Shown here: piece after piece, positions 53,027 to 61,716 of the stretch
Numbering within the stretch: the first letter of the stretch is position 1
Layout: each line of letters begins with the position of its first letter
From: Pseudobutyrivibrio ruminis DSM 9787
GTDB taxonomy: Bacteria > Bacillota > Clostridia > Lachnospirales > Lachnospiraceae
NCBI RefSeq assembly: GCF_900218035.1
Contig: NZ_OBMR01000012.1
Coordinates: forward strand, 1 to 64,000
DNA: 64,000 nucleotides
Reading direction: 5' to 3'
Made by a program: the position numbers and the translations under genes
Notes under the pieces: model-generated
What the model saw: the letters and a program-made list of their open reading frames with translations, nothing else
What the model was told of the DNA's origin: nothing
Database searches by the model: none

Positions 53027-53060
53027 AACGGCTAGCCAGATGGCTAGCCGTTAGTTTTAT
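53027..53060. terminator. Bidirectional terminator between convergent genes
   Basis: AACGGCTAGCC (53027-53037), loop AGAT, GGCTAGCCGTT (53042-53052): an 11-bp stem with T-runs on both strands (AGTTTTATT forward; TTTTTATT reverse). It serves the thioesterase gene and the small gene on the other strand. Confidence 0.92.
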
Positions 53061-53224
53061 TCTTCGTCTGCATTTAAAGCAGCATCAATGATTGACATTA
53101 ATTCCATGGCACTGCGGAAGCTAAGCTTTTCGTCCCGGTCAGCCCATGTGACCTGACCCTGCCATGTGTCGTTTTCGCATTTATTAACATGTACTACAAA
53201 TGTACCTTCTTTTTTATCTGCCAT
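53057..53224 (-). CDS. Small protein of 55 residues, conserved-looking, unknown function
   Basis: ATG at 53224-53222, preceded by GGGAGGTGC at 7 nt, reads to TAA at 53059-53057. The product (MADKKEGTFVVHVNKCEND … TWQGQVTWADRDEKLSFRS … ending LNADEE) has a beta-strand/helix pattern with the phrase TWQGxVTWxDxxExxxFRSAxELxxIID. I recall similar small proteins in many Lachnospiraceae, with no known role. It is acidic at the end and has no membrane segment. It lies between a shared terminator and exonuclease III. Confidence 0.75.
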   Translation of the reverse strand: MADKKEGTFVVHVNKCENDTWQGQVTWADRDEKLSFRSAMELMSIIDAALNADEE

Positions 53225-53277
53225 AATAAGCACCTCCCACTGATATACTCTATGATAGCATATTGCCTGCCTAATGC

Positions 53278-54033
53278 CTATTCAAAATCTAATTCTATTG
53301 GACAATGATCTGAGCCCATAACTTCTGTATGTATCTTGGCATCCTTCATTCTGTCTTTTATATCCTCTGATACTATGAAATAGTCTATGCGCCAACCTGC
53401 ATTCTTCTCTCTTGCATGGAATCGATAAGACCACCATGAATAGATTTCGGCCTGATCTGGATAAAAGTGTCTGAAGCTATCTACAAAACCTGCATCCAAA
53501 AGCTCTGTCATCTTGCCACGCTCCTCGTCAGTAAAGCCTGCATTACGACGATTTGTCTTAGGATTCTTGATATCGATTTCCTCATGGGCAACATTTAAAT
53601 CACCGCAAAGGATTACGCCCTTTTTCTTGTTAAGCTCGCACATGTAAGCTCTGAAATCATCTTCCCATGTCATTCTGTAATCAAGACGCTTAAGCTCGTT
53701 CTGCGAATTTGGTGTGTAGCATGTAATAAAGTAATAGTCCTCAAACTCAAGAGTTATTACTCTTCCTTCATGATCATGCTCTTCTATTCCGATACCGTAG
53801 CTTACAGAAATAGGCTCTTTCTTAGTAAAAATAGCTGTGCCAGAATAGCCTTTCTTTTCTGCATAATTCCAGTAGACATGGTATCCTTCCTTTTCAGAAT
53901 CAAACTGCCCCTCGGAAAGTTTGATTTCCTGAAGACAAAAGATATCTGCATCTACTTCATCAAAGTATTCCCAAAAGCCTTTTCCTACTACCGCTCTAAG
54001 ACCGTTTACATTCCATGAAATAAATTTACTCAT
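53278..54033 (-). CDS. xth: Exodeoxyribonuclease III
   Basis: A 251-residue exonuclease III/AP endonuclease that repairs abasic sites. [15 protein letters not shown] (6-20), [12 protein letters not shown] with the metal-binding Glu, [17 protein letters not shown] with catalytic Asp/Asn, and the C-terminal [11 protein letters not shown] with catalytic Asp/His are all present. ATG at 54033 follows TGGAGG. A strong hairpin ends only 17 nt upstream, leaving no room for a separate promoter downstream of it. Confidence 0.94.
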   Translation of the reverse strand: MSKFISWNVNGLRAVVGKGFWEYFDEVDADIFCLQEIKLSEGQFDSEKEGYHVYWNYAEKKGYSGTAIFTKKEPISVSYGIGIEEHDHEGRVITLEFEDYYFITCYTPNSQNELKRLDYRMTWEDDFRAYMCELNKKKGVILCGDLNVAHEEIDIKNPKTNRRNAGFTDEERGKMTELLDAGFVDSFRHFYPDQAEIYSWWSYRFHAREKNAGWRIDYFIVSEDIKDRMKDAKIHTEVMGSDHCPIELDFE

Positions 54034-54049
54034 ATAACCTCCATATATG

Positions 54050-54078
54050 AAAAAGCTAGGGAATTTTCCCTAGCTTTT
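54050..54078. terminator. Terminator after the flagellin gene
   Basis: AAAAGCTAGGGAA (54051-54063) pairs with TTCCCTAGCTTTT (54066-54078) in a 13-bp stem with a 2-nt loop. In the minus direction it is followed by TTC. It lies 50 nt after the flagellin stop and 17 nt before the exonuclease III start. Confidence 0.88.
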
Positions 54079-54127
54079 AAAATTCCTATGTTGATTTTAA
54101 TTGTTCTAAGAATCACATTCAAGCCTC

Positions 54128-56212
54128 TTATTGCAACAAATTCATAACACTGTTAGCGTTAGTATTAGCTTGAGAGAGCATAGCTTCTCCTGCCTGGCCA
54201 AGAATTTTATCCTTCGAATACTTAACCATTTCACCAGACATATCTGCATCTCTAATTCTAGATTCCGCAGCAGTTGTATTTTCTGCTACATTACCAAGAT
54301 TCTTTACTGTATGCTCAAGTCTATTCTGATATGCTCCAAATACAGAACGCTGTTCAACAACCATCTTAGCCGCTGCATCTATAAGTCCCATAGCTCTTTC
54401 AGAAGATTCAATTGTAAGCACATCTACATCTTCAAGTCCTATAGTGAAATTTGACAAGCATTTATAGAATATGCCAAGCTTTTCATCCATATCTGAATCA
54501 GGACCTGAATGGATATTTTTCGCTAAATCTTCATAACCAACAAGCTGTTCAAAGGTCATTTCTAATGTAGATTTAGGTATATAATCATTAACGCTATTCA
54601 ATAGAAATTGCACACTAGTACGAGTACCTGTTCCTTCACTTGTACTATCCGAGTTTGAATTTCCTGCAAATAAATCACTATTTGTAATGGCCTTAATGCG
54701 ATTAATAAAAGAATCCGCGCCCTCTCTTTCATTACCAGAAACAGTCACATTAAAACTTCCATAATTATTTCCATCAGCATCCTTCATAGAATAATAAAAA
54801 GTAATTGCAATGTTTTCATTATTGTTATTCTTATCATCCATTAATCCGCCAACATTTTTTGCATTTCCAACATTTTTTGTATAATTTCCTGAAAGAATTT
54901 CTTTTATGCTGTCTTCGTCAAATAGCGAGTTTTTCAAATTTTGCGAGCCAATGCTGTAGTGCAAAGTATAATTCTGATAGCCATCAAAGTTGCCATTTAT
55001 ATCAAAAGTAGCATATTTTCCCCACCATCCATCACGAGAAAAGTTTTCATCTATAGAGTTTTTGTGCATTTTTGTATAGTGTAAAGTTTGATCATCTACA
55101 GATACTCTATCTACCTGATCAAAACTAGATATATATTTATATATTGTTACAGTAGAAGGTTTTGTAGTTACAGCAATCTTCTTTGTTGGGTCTTCTCTAC
55201 TTGTAAAATCAAATGTAAAAGTTAATCCATTTGAAGAGTCTACAGATGTCATTCCCTTTGGCTCTGCAAATGAAGTATCTGAATATCCATTAAGATTTAT
55301 ATTTGTATTTTGTATGGCATATACCGATAAAGAAGCACTTCCCGATACTCCTCCATTAGAAGTAATTGTAGTACTAATAGAATTACTTGGGGAAGCAGAT
55401 ACTGATACCTGTTTACAGTAATTCTTAATTTCATCAATAGTTGTATTAGAATCAGTTGAATAATAGATTTTACAATTGACGCCCTTTAATGCAGAGTTAC
55501 TCTTCTGTTCATCAGAAAAAGCATTGGCCAATTCAAGAGTCTGACTTGCAGTCTCAGGATTAGGCCATGGTATTGTAGCAGATGTATACTCAACAGGAGT
55601 AGAATCTGATGATTTCCAAGTAAAGGCTAGTCCACCAGGTTCACCTGTAGCCTCATTTGCCTCAATAACTTTTAGTTTAAAACCTCCATTTGGCCATGAT
55701 GCAATATTTTCATTGGTTACTTTATAATCACAACTTTGGGCGCTAAAAGTAATTGGTCTATATTCAATTTCCTTTGTTACAGTCTCACTTACAGGACTAC
55801 GTTCCCAGATTTGTCTTTGATTAAAAGTAGTTGTGGTAAATATTCTTTCAGATTCTCTCTTTAGTTGCTGAATTTCTTCATTGATAGCTTGTCTATCAGA
55901 AGGTGAATTTGTGCCATTAGCTGACTGAATGGAAAGCTCTTTCATTCTGTTAAGCATATCGTTAACCTCAGAAAGTGCTCCATCTGCTATCTGACAAAAA
56001 GAAATACCGTCTTCAACGTTATCCAAGCCTCTTGTTAACCCTCTTACCTGCTTTCTCATCTTTTCAGAAATAGAAAGTCCGGCTGCATCATCAGCAGCAT
56101 GGTTAATCTTAAATCCACTGGACAACTTCTCAGAGGTTTTAGAAATTGATGTATCTGTTATATTTAACATTCGGCTAGCGTTGCTAGCTGTAGAATTATG
56201 CTGAACTACCAT
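54128..56212 (-). CDS. fliC: Flagellin with a large variable central domain
   Basis: A 694-residue flagellin, the filament subunit. The conserved D0/D1 N-terminus is clear (NASRMLNITDTSISKTSEKLSSGFKIN; ADDAAGLSISEKMRKQVRGLTRGLDN; 12-65), and so is the C-terminus (ALSQANTNANSVMNLLQ; QRSVFGAYQNRLEHTVKNLGNVAENTTAAESRIRD). About 430 residues between (roughly 140-570) are Ser/Thr/Asn-rich and of no recognised domain. Lachnospiraceae flagellins are often 270-500 residues, so this is a large one. It has a sigma-28-type promoter and its own terminator. No other flagellar gene lies in the window. Confidence 0.95.
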   Translation of the reverse strand: MVVQHNSTASNASRMLNITDTSISKTSEKLSSGFKINHAADDAAGLSISEKMRKQVRGLTRGLDNVEDGISFCQIADGALSEVNDMLNRMKELSIQSANGTNSPSDRQAINEEIQQLKRESERIFTTTTFNQRQIWERSPVSETVTKEIEYRPITFSAQSCDYKVTNENIASWPNGGFKLKVIEANEATGEPGGLAFTWKSSDSTPVEYTSATIPWPNPETASQTLELANAFSDEQKSNSALKGVNCKIYYSTDSNTTIDEIKNYCKQVSVSASPSNSISTTITSNGGVSGSASLSVYAIQNTNINLNGYSDTSFAEPKGMTSVDSSNGLTFTFDFTSREDPTKKIAVTTKPSTVTIYKYISSFDQVDRVSVDDQTLHYTKMHKNSIDENFSRDGWWGKYATFDINGNFDGYQNYTLHYSIGSQNLKNSLFDEDSIKEILSGNYTKNVGNAKNVGGLMDDKNNNNENIAITFYYSMKDADGNNYGSFNVTVSGNEREGADSFINRIKAITNSDLFAGNSNSDSTSEGTGTRTSVQFLLNSVNDYIPKSTLEMTFEQLVGYEDLAKNIHSGPDSDMDEKLGIFYKCLSNFTIGLEDVDVLTIESSERAMGLIDAAAKMVVEQRSVFGAYQNRLEHTVKNLGNVAENTTAAESRIRDADMSGEMVKYSKDKILGQAGEAMLSQANTNANSVMNLLQ

Positions 56213-56292
56213 AACCCGTCCTCACCCATTTGTTGTAAACAATAAAAATGAACCATCCATAGTTCTAGTAGTTAGCATCCTTGCTATTTTTT

Positions 56293-56319
56293 GTATCGAC
56301 AATTATACAGATATCTTTA
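56293..56319 (-). promoter_or_regulatory. Sigma-28 (SigD) flagellar promoter
   Basis: Minus-strand TAAA (56319-56316), exactly 15 nt, then GTCGATAC (56300-56293). The consensus is TAAA-N15-GCCGATAA, so 10 of 12 bases match. It gives a leader of about 75 nt before flagellin. Confidence 0.85.
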
Positions 56320-56330
56320 TATTGTCCAAC

Positions 56331-56360
56331 AAAAAAACTCACCATAAATGGTGAGTTTTT
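56331..56360 (-). terminator. Terminator of the efflux operon
   Basis: Minus-strand ACTCACCA, loop TTTA, TGGTGAGT (56356-56337) with a run of seven T after it. It lies 13 nt after the stop codon of the MacB-like permease. Confidence 0.92.
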
Positions 56361-56372
56361 CATATTATTCAA

Positions 56373-57626
56373 CTAATTAGTTCTTAATGCATCAATAGGA
56401 TTAAGATTTGCAGCCTGATGGCTTGGTAAAATTCCAAATACAATGCCGATTACCATTGAAAATACTACTGCTATAAAAGCAGCTGGCCATGATATTGCAA
56501 CAGGTGTTCCACTCATAATTGAAATAATTTGAGCAAGGCCAATGCCACTAGCAACTCCCAGCACTCCGCCCATAGAAGTAAGCACGGCAGCCTCTGTAAG
56601 GAACTGTCCCATGATTTTTCCTTTTCTTGCTCCAATAGCTTTCTTTAGACCTATCTCTGCAGTACGCTCTGTAACTGATACTAGCATAATGTTCATTACA
56701 CCGATACCACCAACTAAAAGAGAGATTGCGGCAATCCAAATGAGCATTGAATTGGTTGATGATGAAAGCTGCTGAAGTTGTTGTGCCTGCTCTAGCAAAT
56801 CCTTTGATTGATACTTGATAGTGTCATCAGTTGGATTGATATATGAATTCATAATATCTGCAGTCTTCTTTCCTGCAGCTGTCATATCATCAGTAGAATT
56901 AGCTCTAACTAAAACATTTTCTGGCTCGTCATATTTGTAGCTTATAGGCCAGGTTGAAAGTGGAATATAAACTGTTCCAGATTCATCCTGCATATATGTT
57001 TCATAGTCCGAGATTGAGTTGATTGTAGGCTCAAAGGTTGAACGAGATGCAACAACTCCAATTACTACATATGAATCACCCTGAATCTCAAGGATTTTTC
57101 CAATTGGCTCGTCGTTGTGAAGCAACTCTTCCACAACACCATCGTCTATTACACAAACCTTTTTATAGTCTTCAAGCTCATCTACTGTGAAAAGTCTACC
57201 TTCTTTAACTGTAAGGTTGGCTGTTGAAAAATAGTCTGTTTCGACGCCCTTTACATAGCCACCATTCATGGAATTGTTCAAGTAATAAACTCCATCATAA
57301 ATCTGTCTGTTAGCGTATTTACTTGCAGATTTGACTTCATCCAAATCCCTGATTTCAGATAGAGCTTCATCGCTTACCTGTGGAACTCCATAAGGTGCAT
57401 CGCTATAGCTTAAATCAAGTGGCCAATCATTTTGATAAAGCTGAATATCAACAGTGTTGGAGCCAGAGCCAATAAGATTTTCTTTAATCTGTTGGTTGGT
57501 TCCTTCGATAGTAGATACTATGGCGATAATAGCCGCAATACCAATAATGATACCCAGCATTGTCAAAAAGGATCTAAGCTTATGTGTCCATATGCCTCTA
57601 AAGGCCAATCGTAAATTTTCTAACAT
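56373..57626 (-). CDS. MacB-like ABC permease
   Basis: A 417-residue permease of the MacB/FtsX type. It has a first membrane segment in ENLRLAFRGIWTHKLRSFLTMLGIIIGIAAIIAI (1-38), a large extracytoplasmic MacB_PCD domain (about 45-285) and three C-terminal segments. GGIGVMNIMLVSVTERTAEIGLKKAIGARKGKI (about 305) is the FtsX signature. I chose ATG at 57626 (GGGAGGAC 5 nt upstream). It works with the ATPase and two adaptor proteins upstream to export a peptide, antibiotic or lipid-like substrate; which one is unknown. Confidence 0.9.
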   Translation of the reverse strand: MLENLRLAFRGIWTHKLRSFLTMLGIIIGIAAIIAIVSTIEGTNQQIKENLIGSGSNTVDIQLYQNDWPLDLSYSDAPYGVPQVSDEALSEIRDLDEVKSASKYANRQIYDGVYYLNNSMNGGYVKGVETDYFSTANLTVKEGRLFTVDELEDYKKVCVIDDGVVEELLHNDEPIGKILEIQGDSYVVIGVVASRSTFEPTINSISDYETYMQDESGTVYIPLSTWPISYKYDEPENVLVRANSTDDMTAAGKKTADIMNSYINPTDDTIKYQSKDLLEQAQQLQQLSSSTNSMLIWIAAISLLVGGIGVMNIMLVSVTERTAEIGLKKAIGARKGKIMGQFLTEAAVLTSMGGVLGVASGIGLAQIISIMSGTPVAISWPAAFIAVVFSMVIGIVFGILPSHQAANLNPIDALRTN

Positions 57627-57636
57627 AAGTCCTCCC

Positions 57637-59148
57637 TTAATACGCAAAAGAATCTACTATTTTACAAGTCATACCTTCCACTGCTCCATTTCCATAAGGG
57701 AATGCAAGGTAATCATCCATAGTAACACCGCTTTTAATCTCTATCATTGAGCCCCAAAGGCTTTTGCCGACTTTCACATAAACCTTTTCAAGCTTATTGT
57801 CAGAGCCCATTTTCATAACATAATTACCGCTGGCATCCTTGCGAACAAAATATGTAGAAATATAAAGTCCGGTATCTTCCTGCCCAGCTGGGGTAATCGT
57901 AATATCTACTGCAGAGCCAATTTCAATACCGCTGCTTCTATCGAAACTAGCCTTAAATTCATAGTTACTACTGTTTGTGTTGCCATCTCCAGAATAGAAA
58001 TTGTTATTATCTGTATTTGGAGTATCACTGATATAAGTAATAACTGCATCTGCAGTAAGTCCAGTATCGAAAGAAGAAATAGTAACTGTATCTCCAACAT
58101 TAACACTATCCAGATAGAACTCTCCGATACTGCCGGAAATATAGTACTCATCAGTAGCTGTAACAATCATGAATGGCTGGGTGTTATTGTAATTGTCCTT
58201 ATTCTGAACCTTAGATACTGTTCCTGAAACCTTTGCAAGAATCTCACCATTGTCATTGGTGTTCTTCATAACCTCCAGCTCATTTTCTTTCTTTCTAAGA
58301 TCAAGGTCATGTTTCTTAAGTGTGTTGGACACCTCTTCAATTTTGTCCTTAAGCTGAGTAGGTGTATAACCAACAGGAGCATTGTATCGTTCGACAACGT
58401 TTCCTTCGCCATCAACACCTTCGTGACCAATCATCTCTCCTGTTTCTGCATTGTAATAGAAAGTACCTACAGTAACCTCTGTTGTTTCATAATTTTCGTA
58501 GCATTCGAAAAGAGAATGGTCCGCATTAATGATGGCCTGGATTTTATCAGTATCATCAACTTCGTCCAAAGAATTTCCCTTTTCGTCATAATAAAGAGTA
58601 GATGTAAGATTTCCTGACTGATCAAAAAACTCTTCATAGACAATATGATCTTCCTTGTACTCACCAAAAGTAGATCCAACCTTTAATCTATATTCCTTGC
58701 CAATAAGAAGCTCTCTTGTTCTAGTGTCTGGTGAGCTTGAAATGTATTCAGGAATAGGTGTTGTATTCTGAAGCCTTTCAAGAGTAACTGTATCAGCAAC
58801 GTAAGCTTGTCTAGCTTTTTCTACTTCAAGCTCTTTGCCTTTAATGTCCTGTGTTTCTTTCTTGACTGTCATCAGCACATCGCCCTCGTTAACATGGTCC
58901 CCAGGCTGAACATTAACAGATAATATCTCTGTTCCTGATGAAAGGTATGTAGTCTGAGACTTATCTGATGTTACGTCTCCATAACTATTTATTGAATCAC
59001 CCCAGTATCCATCCATTGCATACATGCTTACGGCAACAACCTCAGCTGTCTTTTTGCTTTGACTGTATCTGTATCCTCCATACAAACCGCCACCAGCCAA
59101 GGCCAGAATAATAACTATTATGAGGATAGGTTTAATTATCTTTTTCAT
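57637..59148 (-). CDS. Membrane-fusion (HlyD/MacA-like) adaptor, long form
   Basis: A 503-residue protein with one N-terminal membrane segment (IKPILIIVIILALAGGGLYGGYRYS). It then shows the lipoyl/barrel-sandwich half (LSVNVQPGDHVNEGDVLMTVKKE, about 75-98), a helical/linker insert of unusual length (about 125-270, with YDEKGNSLDEVDD and YYNAETGEMIGHEG repeats) and the returning half (VSGTVSKVQNKDNYNNTQPFMIVT; GDTVTISSF). Insert sequence is of no known domain. It overlaps the ATPase gene by 4 nt. Second adaptor in the operon. Confidence 0.87.
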   Translation of the reverse strand: MKKIIKPILIIVIILALAGGGLYGGYRYSQSKKTAEVVAVSMYAMDGYWGDSINSYGDVTSDKSQTTYLSSGTEILSVNVQPGDHVNEGDVLMTVKKETQDIKGKELEVEKARQAYVADTVTLERLQNTTPIPEYISSSPDTRTRELLIGKEYRLKVGSTFGEYKEDHIVYEEFFDQSGNLTSTLYYDEKGNSLDEVDDTDKIQAIINADHSLFECYENYETTEVTVGTFYYNAETGEMIGHEGVDGEGNVVERYNAPVGYTPTQLKDKIEEVSNTLKKHDLDLRKKENELEVMKNTNDNGEILAKVSGTVSKVQNKDNYNNTQPFMIVTATDEYYISGSIGEFYLDSVNVGDTVTISSFDTGLTADAVITYISDTPNTDNNNFYSGDGNTNSSNYEFKASFDRSSGIEIGSAVDITITPAGQEDTGLYISTYFVRKDASGNYVMKMGSDNKLEKVYVKVGKSLWGSMIEIKSGVTMDDYLAFPYGNGAVEGMTCKIVDSFAY

Positions 59149-59837
59149 TCCTTATCCTCCTCTAATCCATGGTAAAGCTTGCCGTCGACAATTCTGTACG
59201 TCTTTTTCGCATGGCTGGCAATATTGGCGTCGTGAGTAATCATTATAATGGTTGTGCCTTCTTCATTCAGCTTTTCGAAAAGGTCCATGATAGCGGCGCC
59301 AGACTTTTGATCAAGAGCACCTGTAGGCTCATCTGCCAAAAGTACCTTTGGATTATTAACAATGGCTCTAGCTATGGCAACTCTTTGCTTTTGACCTCCA
59401 GAAAGCTGATCAGGACGGAATTTTACTCTATCCGCAAGGCCAACCCTTGTAAGAGCTTCAATCGCTCTTCTTTCTCTTTCTTTTTTAGGAACTCCTGCAT
59501 ATGAAAGAGGGAGGGCTACATTTTCAATTGCATTCTCCTCATTCATAAGATAAAAGCTTTGGAAAACGAACCCAATAGAGTGAAGTCTTAAATCAGACAT
59601 CTGCCTATCTTTAAGCTTTAGAACATCTTTATCTTCAAAATAATAGACACCAGATGTAGGTTTATCCAGGCAACCAATAACATTCATCAGGGTACTCTTT
59701 CCAGAACCTGATGGCCCCATGATTGCCACATATTCCCCTTCGTTTACAGTAAGTGACACATCGTTCAAAGCTGGAACCGAGGTTTCTGTGCCAGATTCAC
59801 CGTAAACCTTGTAAATGTTTTCAAGTTTTACAATCAT
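59145..59837 (-). CDS. MacB/LolD-type ABC ATP-binding protein
   Basis: A 230-residue ATPase. Walker A GPSGSGKSTLMNVIG (41-55), LNSIGFVFQSFYL-like Q-loop (LHSIGFVFQSFYLMNEENA), signature LSGGQKQRVAIARAI (about 143), Walker B KVLLADEPTGALDQKSG and switch His in IIMITHDANIASH. Fits the MacB-type split transporter with the permease two genes on. Confidence 0.94.
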   Translation of the reverse strand: MIVKLENIYKVYGESGTETSVPALNDVSLTVNEGEYVAIMGPSGSGKSTLMNVIGCLDKPTSGVYYFEDKDVLKLKDRQMSDLRLHSIGFVFQSFYLMNEENAIENVALPLSYAGVPKKERERRAIEALTRVGLADRVKFRPDQLSGGQKQRVAIARAIVNNPKVLLADEPTGALDQKSGAAIMDLFEKLNEEGTTIIMITHDANIASHAKKTYRIVDGKLYHGLEEDKE

Positions 59838-59839
59838 TC

Positions 59840-61036
59840 TTATTCTCCCTCGTATTCGCTAACAGTCTTCATTCCCTCAGAATAATCCTCCATTGGGAAA
59901 GCGATTAATGTGTCATTATCAATGCCAGAAACAGAATATACCATCTGCTCCTCATAATAATCTCCAAGTTCGATAGAAACCTTTGTTAAATGGCCCTTGT
60001 TGTCTGCCCATACAAATGGATTGCCATCTTCATCATAGGCGATATAGTAATCATATAAATATGTGCCATCTGTAAAGTCCATCTCTGGAGCATCTGTCTG
60101 TCCAAGTTCGATGTATAGATGCTGCCCCATCATTAGGCCTTCACTATTCTCAAGTGTGATGTAAAAAGGATATTTTGTGGAATTAGAATCAGAAGAACCA
60201 CCACCATAATATGACGAATCATTGTTTTCCTGCTTTGATTCAGTATCAATCTTGGTAATTGTTCCTTTCCATGTCTGACTACTGTCCACACGAGAACGAA
60301 GTGTTACAGGCTCATCCACATTGATTGCCCATACGTTTTGCTCGTTGATTTGTCCCTTAACTCTCATCTCCTTAGATGCAAGAATTGTGATAAAAGAACC
60401 GTCTGTTGTGTATGGGTTTGTATCATCTGCAATCTTTGTGATTGTGCCATCAACTGTAGAAGTTACAGTAGAATTTGCTATTTTATTGTTGTTAGCTTCA
60501 ATCTTTGCATTAACCATTTCAATATTGTTTTGGGCAATGGCAATGTCTGTATTTAATGAATTAATCTGATTGGTAAGCTCTTCCTTTTTAGTTTTATCCT
60601 CATCTGTATTGCCCTTGATTTTATCAAGCTCTGCCTGAGTCTTTGTAATATCGTTGTTGTAATCAGCAATACTAAGGTTATAGCCTTCAATTTCAAAACC
60701 ATACTGAGTATTCTCTGATACCAGAGAATCAGTTTTATACGAAAAAAGAGGTGTTCCAACTGTAACAGTGTCGCCCTCAGATACAAAAAGCTGATCTAAC
60801 TCTCTGTCAGAACTTTTTGTGATACCTGTAGACTCCTGGCCTTCCACAACGCCCATAAAGACATTAGTAGAATATCCACTGTTAGTTCCCATGATATCAG
60901 ACAAAGACATAACATATACCTCCGCTGAATCATCAGAACCAGTTGCACCTCCTGATATAATTCCTGATTTCCACACGAAAATTCCTGCAGCCGCAATTAT
61001 TGCTGCAAACACAATAGCTATAACCTTTTTTTTCAT
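59840..61036 (-). CDS. Membrane-fusion (HlyD/RND-type) adaptor, first form
   Basis: A 398-residue adaptor. One N-terminal segment (KKVIAIVFAAIIAAAGIFVW), barrel-sandwich half LDQLFVSEGDTVTVGTPLFSYKTD (about 80-103), a coiled coil (about 125-195; NSLNTDIAIAQNNIEMVNAKIEAN) and second half STVDGTITKIADD. Start ATG 61036 has GAAAGGAC upstream; longer in-frame starts run through the promoter. It differs clearly from the other adaptor, so the operon encodes two kinds. Confidence 0.87.
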   Translation of the reverse strand: MKKKVIAIVFAAIIAAAGIFVWKSGIISGGATGSDDSAEVYVMSLSDIMGTNSGYSTNVFMGVVEGQESTGITKSSDRELDQLFVSEGDTVTVGTPLFSYKTDSLVSENTQYGFEIEGYNLSIADYNNDITKTQAELDKIKGNTDEDKTKKEELTNQINSLNTDIAIAQNNIEMVNAKIEANNNKIANSTVTSTVDGTITKIADDTNPYTTDGSFITILASKEMRVKGQINEQNVWAINVDEPVTLRSRVDSSQTWKGTITKIDTESKQENNDSSYYGGGSSDSNSTKYPFYITLENSEGLMMGQHLYIELGQTDAPEMDFTDGTYLYDYYIAYDEDGNPFVWADNKGHLTKVSIELGDYYEEQMVYSVSGIDNDTLIAFPMEDYSEGMKTVSEYEGE

Positions 61037-61085
61037 ATCATTCGTCCTTTCGATGAACATTAACTGTTCTATTTCCCTTAATACA

Positions 61086-61114
61086 GTTATAGCATTAATA
61101 TAGGGCCATTGCAA
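61086..61114 (-). promoter_or_regulatory. Promoter of the efflux operon within a hairpin
   Basis: Minus-strand TTGCAA (61114-61109), 17-nt spacer, TATAAC (61091-61086). The -35 box lies in the first arm of a perfect 10-bp inverted repeat, AGGGCCATTG (61102-61111) and CAATGGCCCT (61122-61131). The repeat may be a regulator site or a terminator for the HD-domain gene upstream. Confidence 0.6.
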
Positions 61115-61157
61115 GCAAATACAATGGCCCTAGTGTAATATATTCTTGATTTAATTT

Positions 61158-61616
61158 TTATCTGCAAAGCAGTGTTTCTCGGGTTGATACGCATTTATCG
61201 GCAATACATACAATCCATGCTGCTCTACTTTTGGGAACCTTGGTGATATTAAGTGGCCACATATGGCTTTCAATAACATCTTGAGTCCTTTTTCCTATCC
61301 CAAAGTCGTTAATGGCATTTTCTTTTGCAGTGTTTGAATGAGAAAAACCGTGAAGTCCATGTCCATCATCAGTAACATGCCAGTCATATAAATAATAGTC
61401 GTGTAAAAAAGCTCCTATTGTAAGAACTCTATCATCTGCTCCTATATGAAGTCTTTTATTAATCCAAAAACTAAGTCTAGTGACACTTTCCACATGATCA
61501 AAAGTTGTTATTCTCCCATGTTGAATGTAGTTCTTCATTTTTTGAACTCTCAAGTCACTTCTGATTGGCGCCAAGATACTATTTAATCTTGCCTCTTCAT
61601 CTGGTCTAAGTCTCAT
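61158..61616 (-). CDS. HD-domain phosphohydrolase-like protein
   Basis: A 152-residue HD-superfamily protein. FDHVESVTRLSFWINKRLHIGADDRVLTIGAFLHDYYLYDW carries the first His (HVE) and the HD pair (about 76-80) of the metal site; VIESHMWPLN supplies a further His. Similar small HD proteins occur widely in Firmicutes without a proven substrate. ATG at 61616 has GGAGGG at 6 nt; earlier in-frame starts give an unlikely N-terminus and overlap the previous gene. Likely in an operon with the two genes upstream. Confidence 0.82.
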   Translation of the reverse strand: MRLRPDEEARLNSILAPIRSDLRVQKMKNYIQHGRITTFDHVESVTRLSFWINKRLHIGADDRVLTIGAFLHDYYLYDWHVTDDGHGLHGFSHSNTAKENAINDFGIGKRTQDVIESHMWPLNITKVPKSRAAWIVCIADKCVSTRETLLCR

Positions 61617-61716
61617 ATAACCCTCCGAGATAACCATATTCATTACAAATCGCAGTTGAAATAGTACCAAAGAATTATGTCCAGGCTGTGAATGTAATAT
61701 GTAGAATATGATAATT

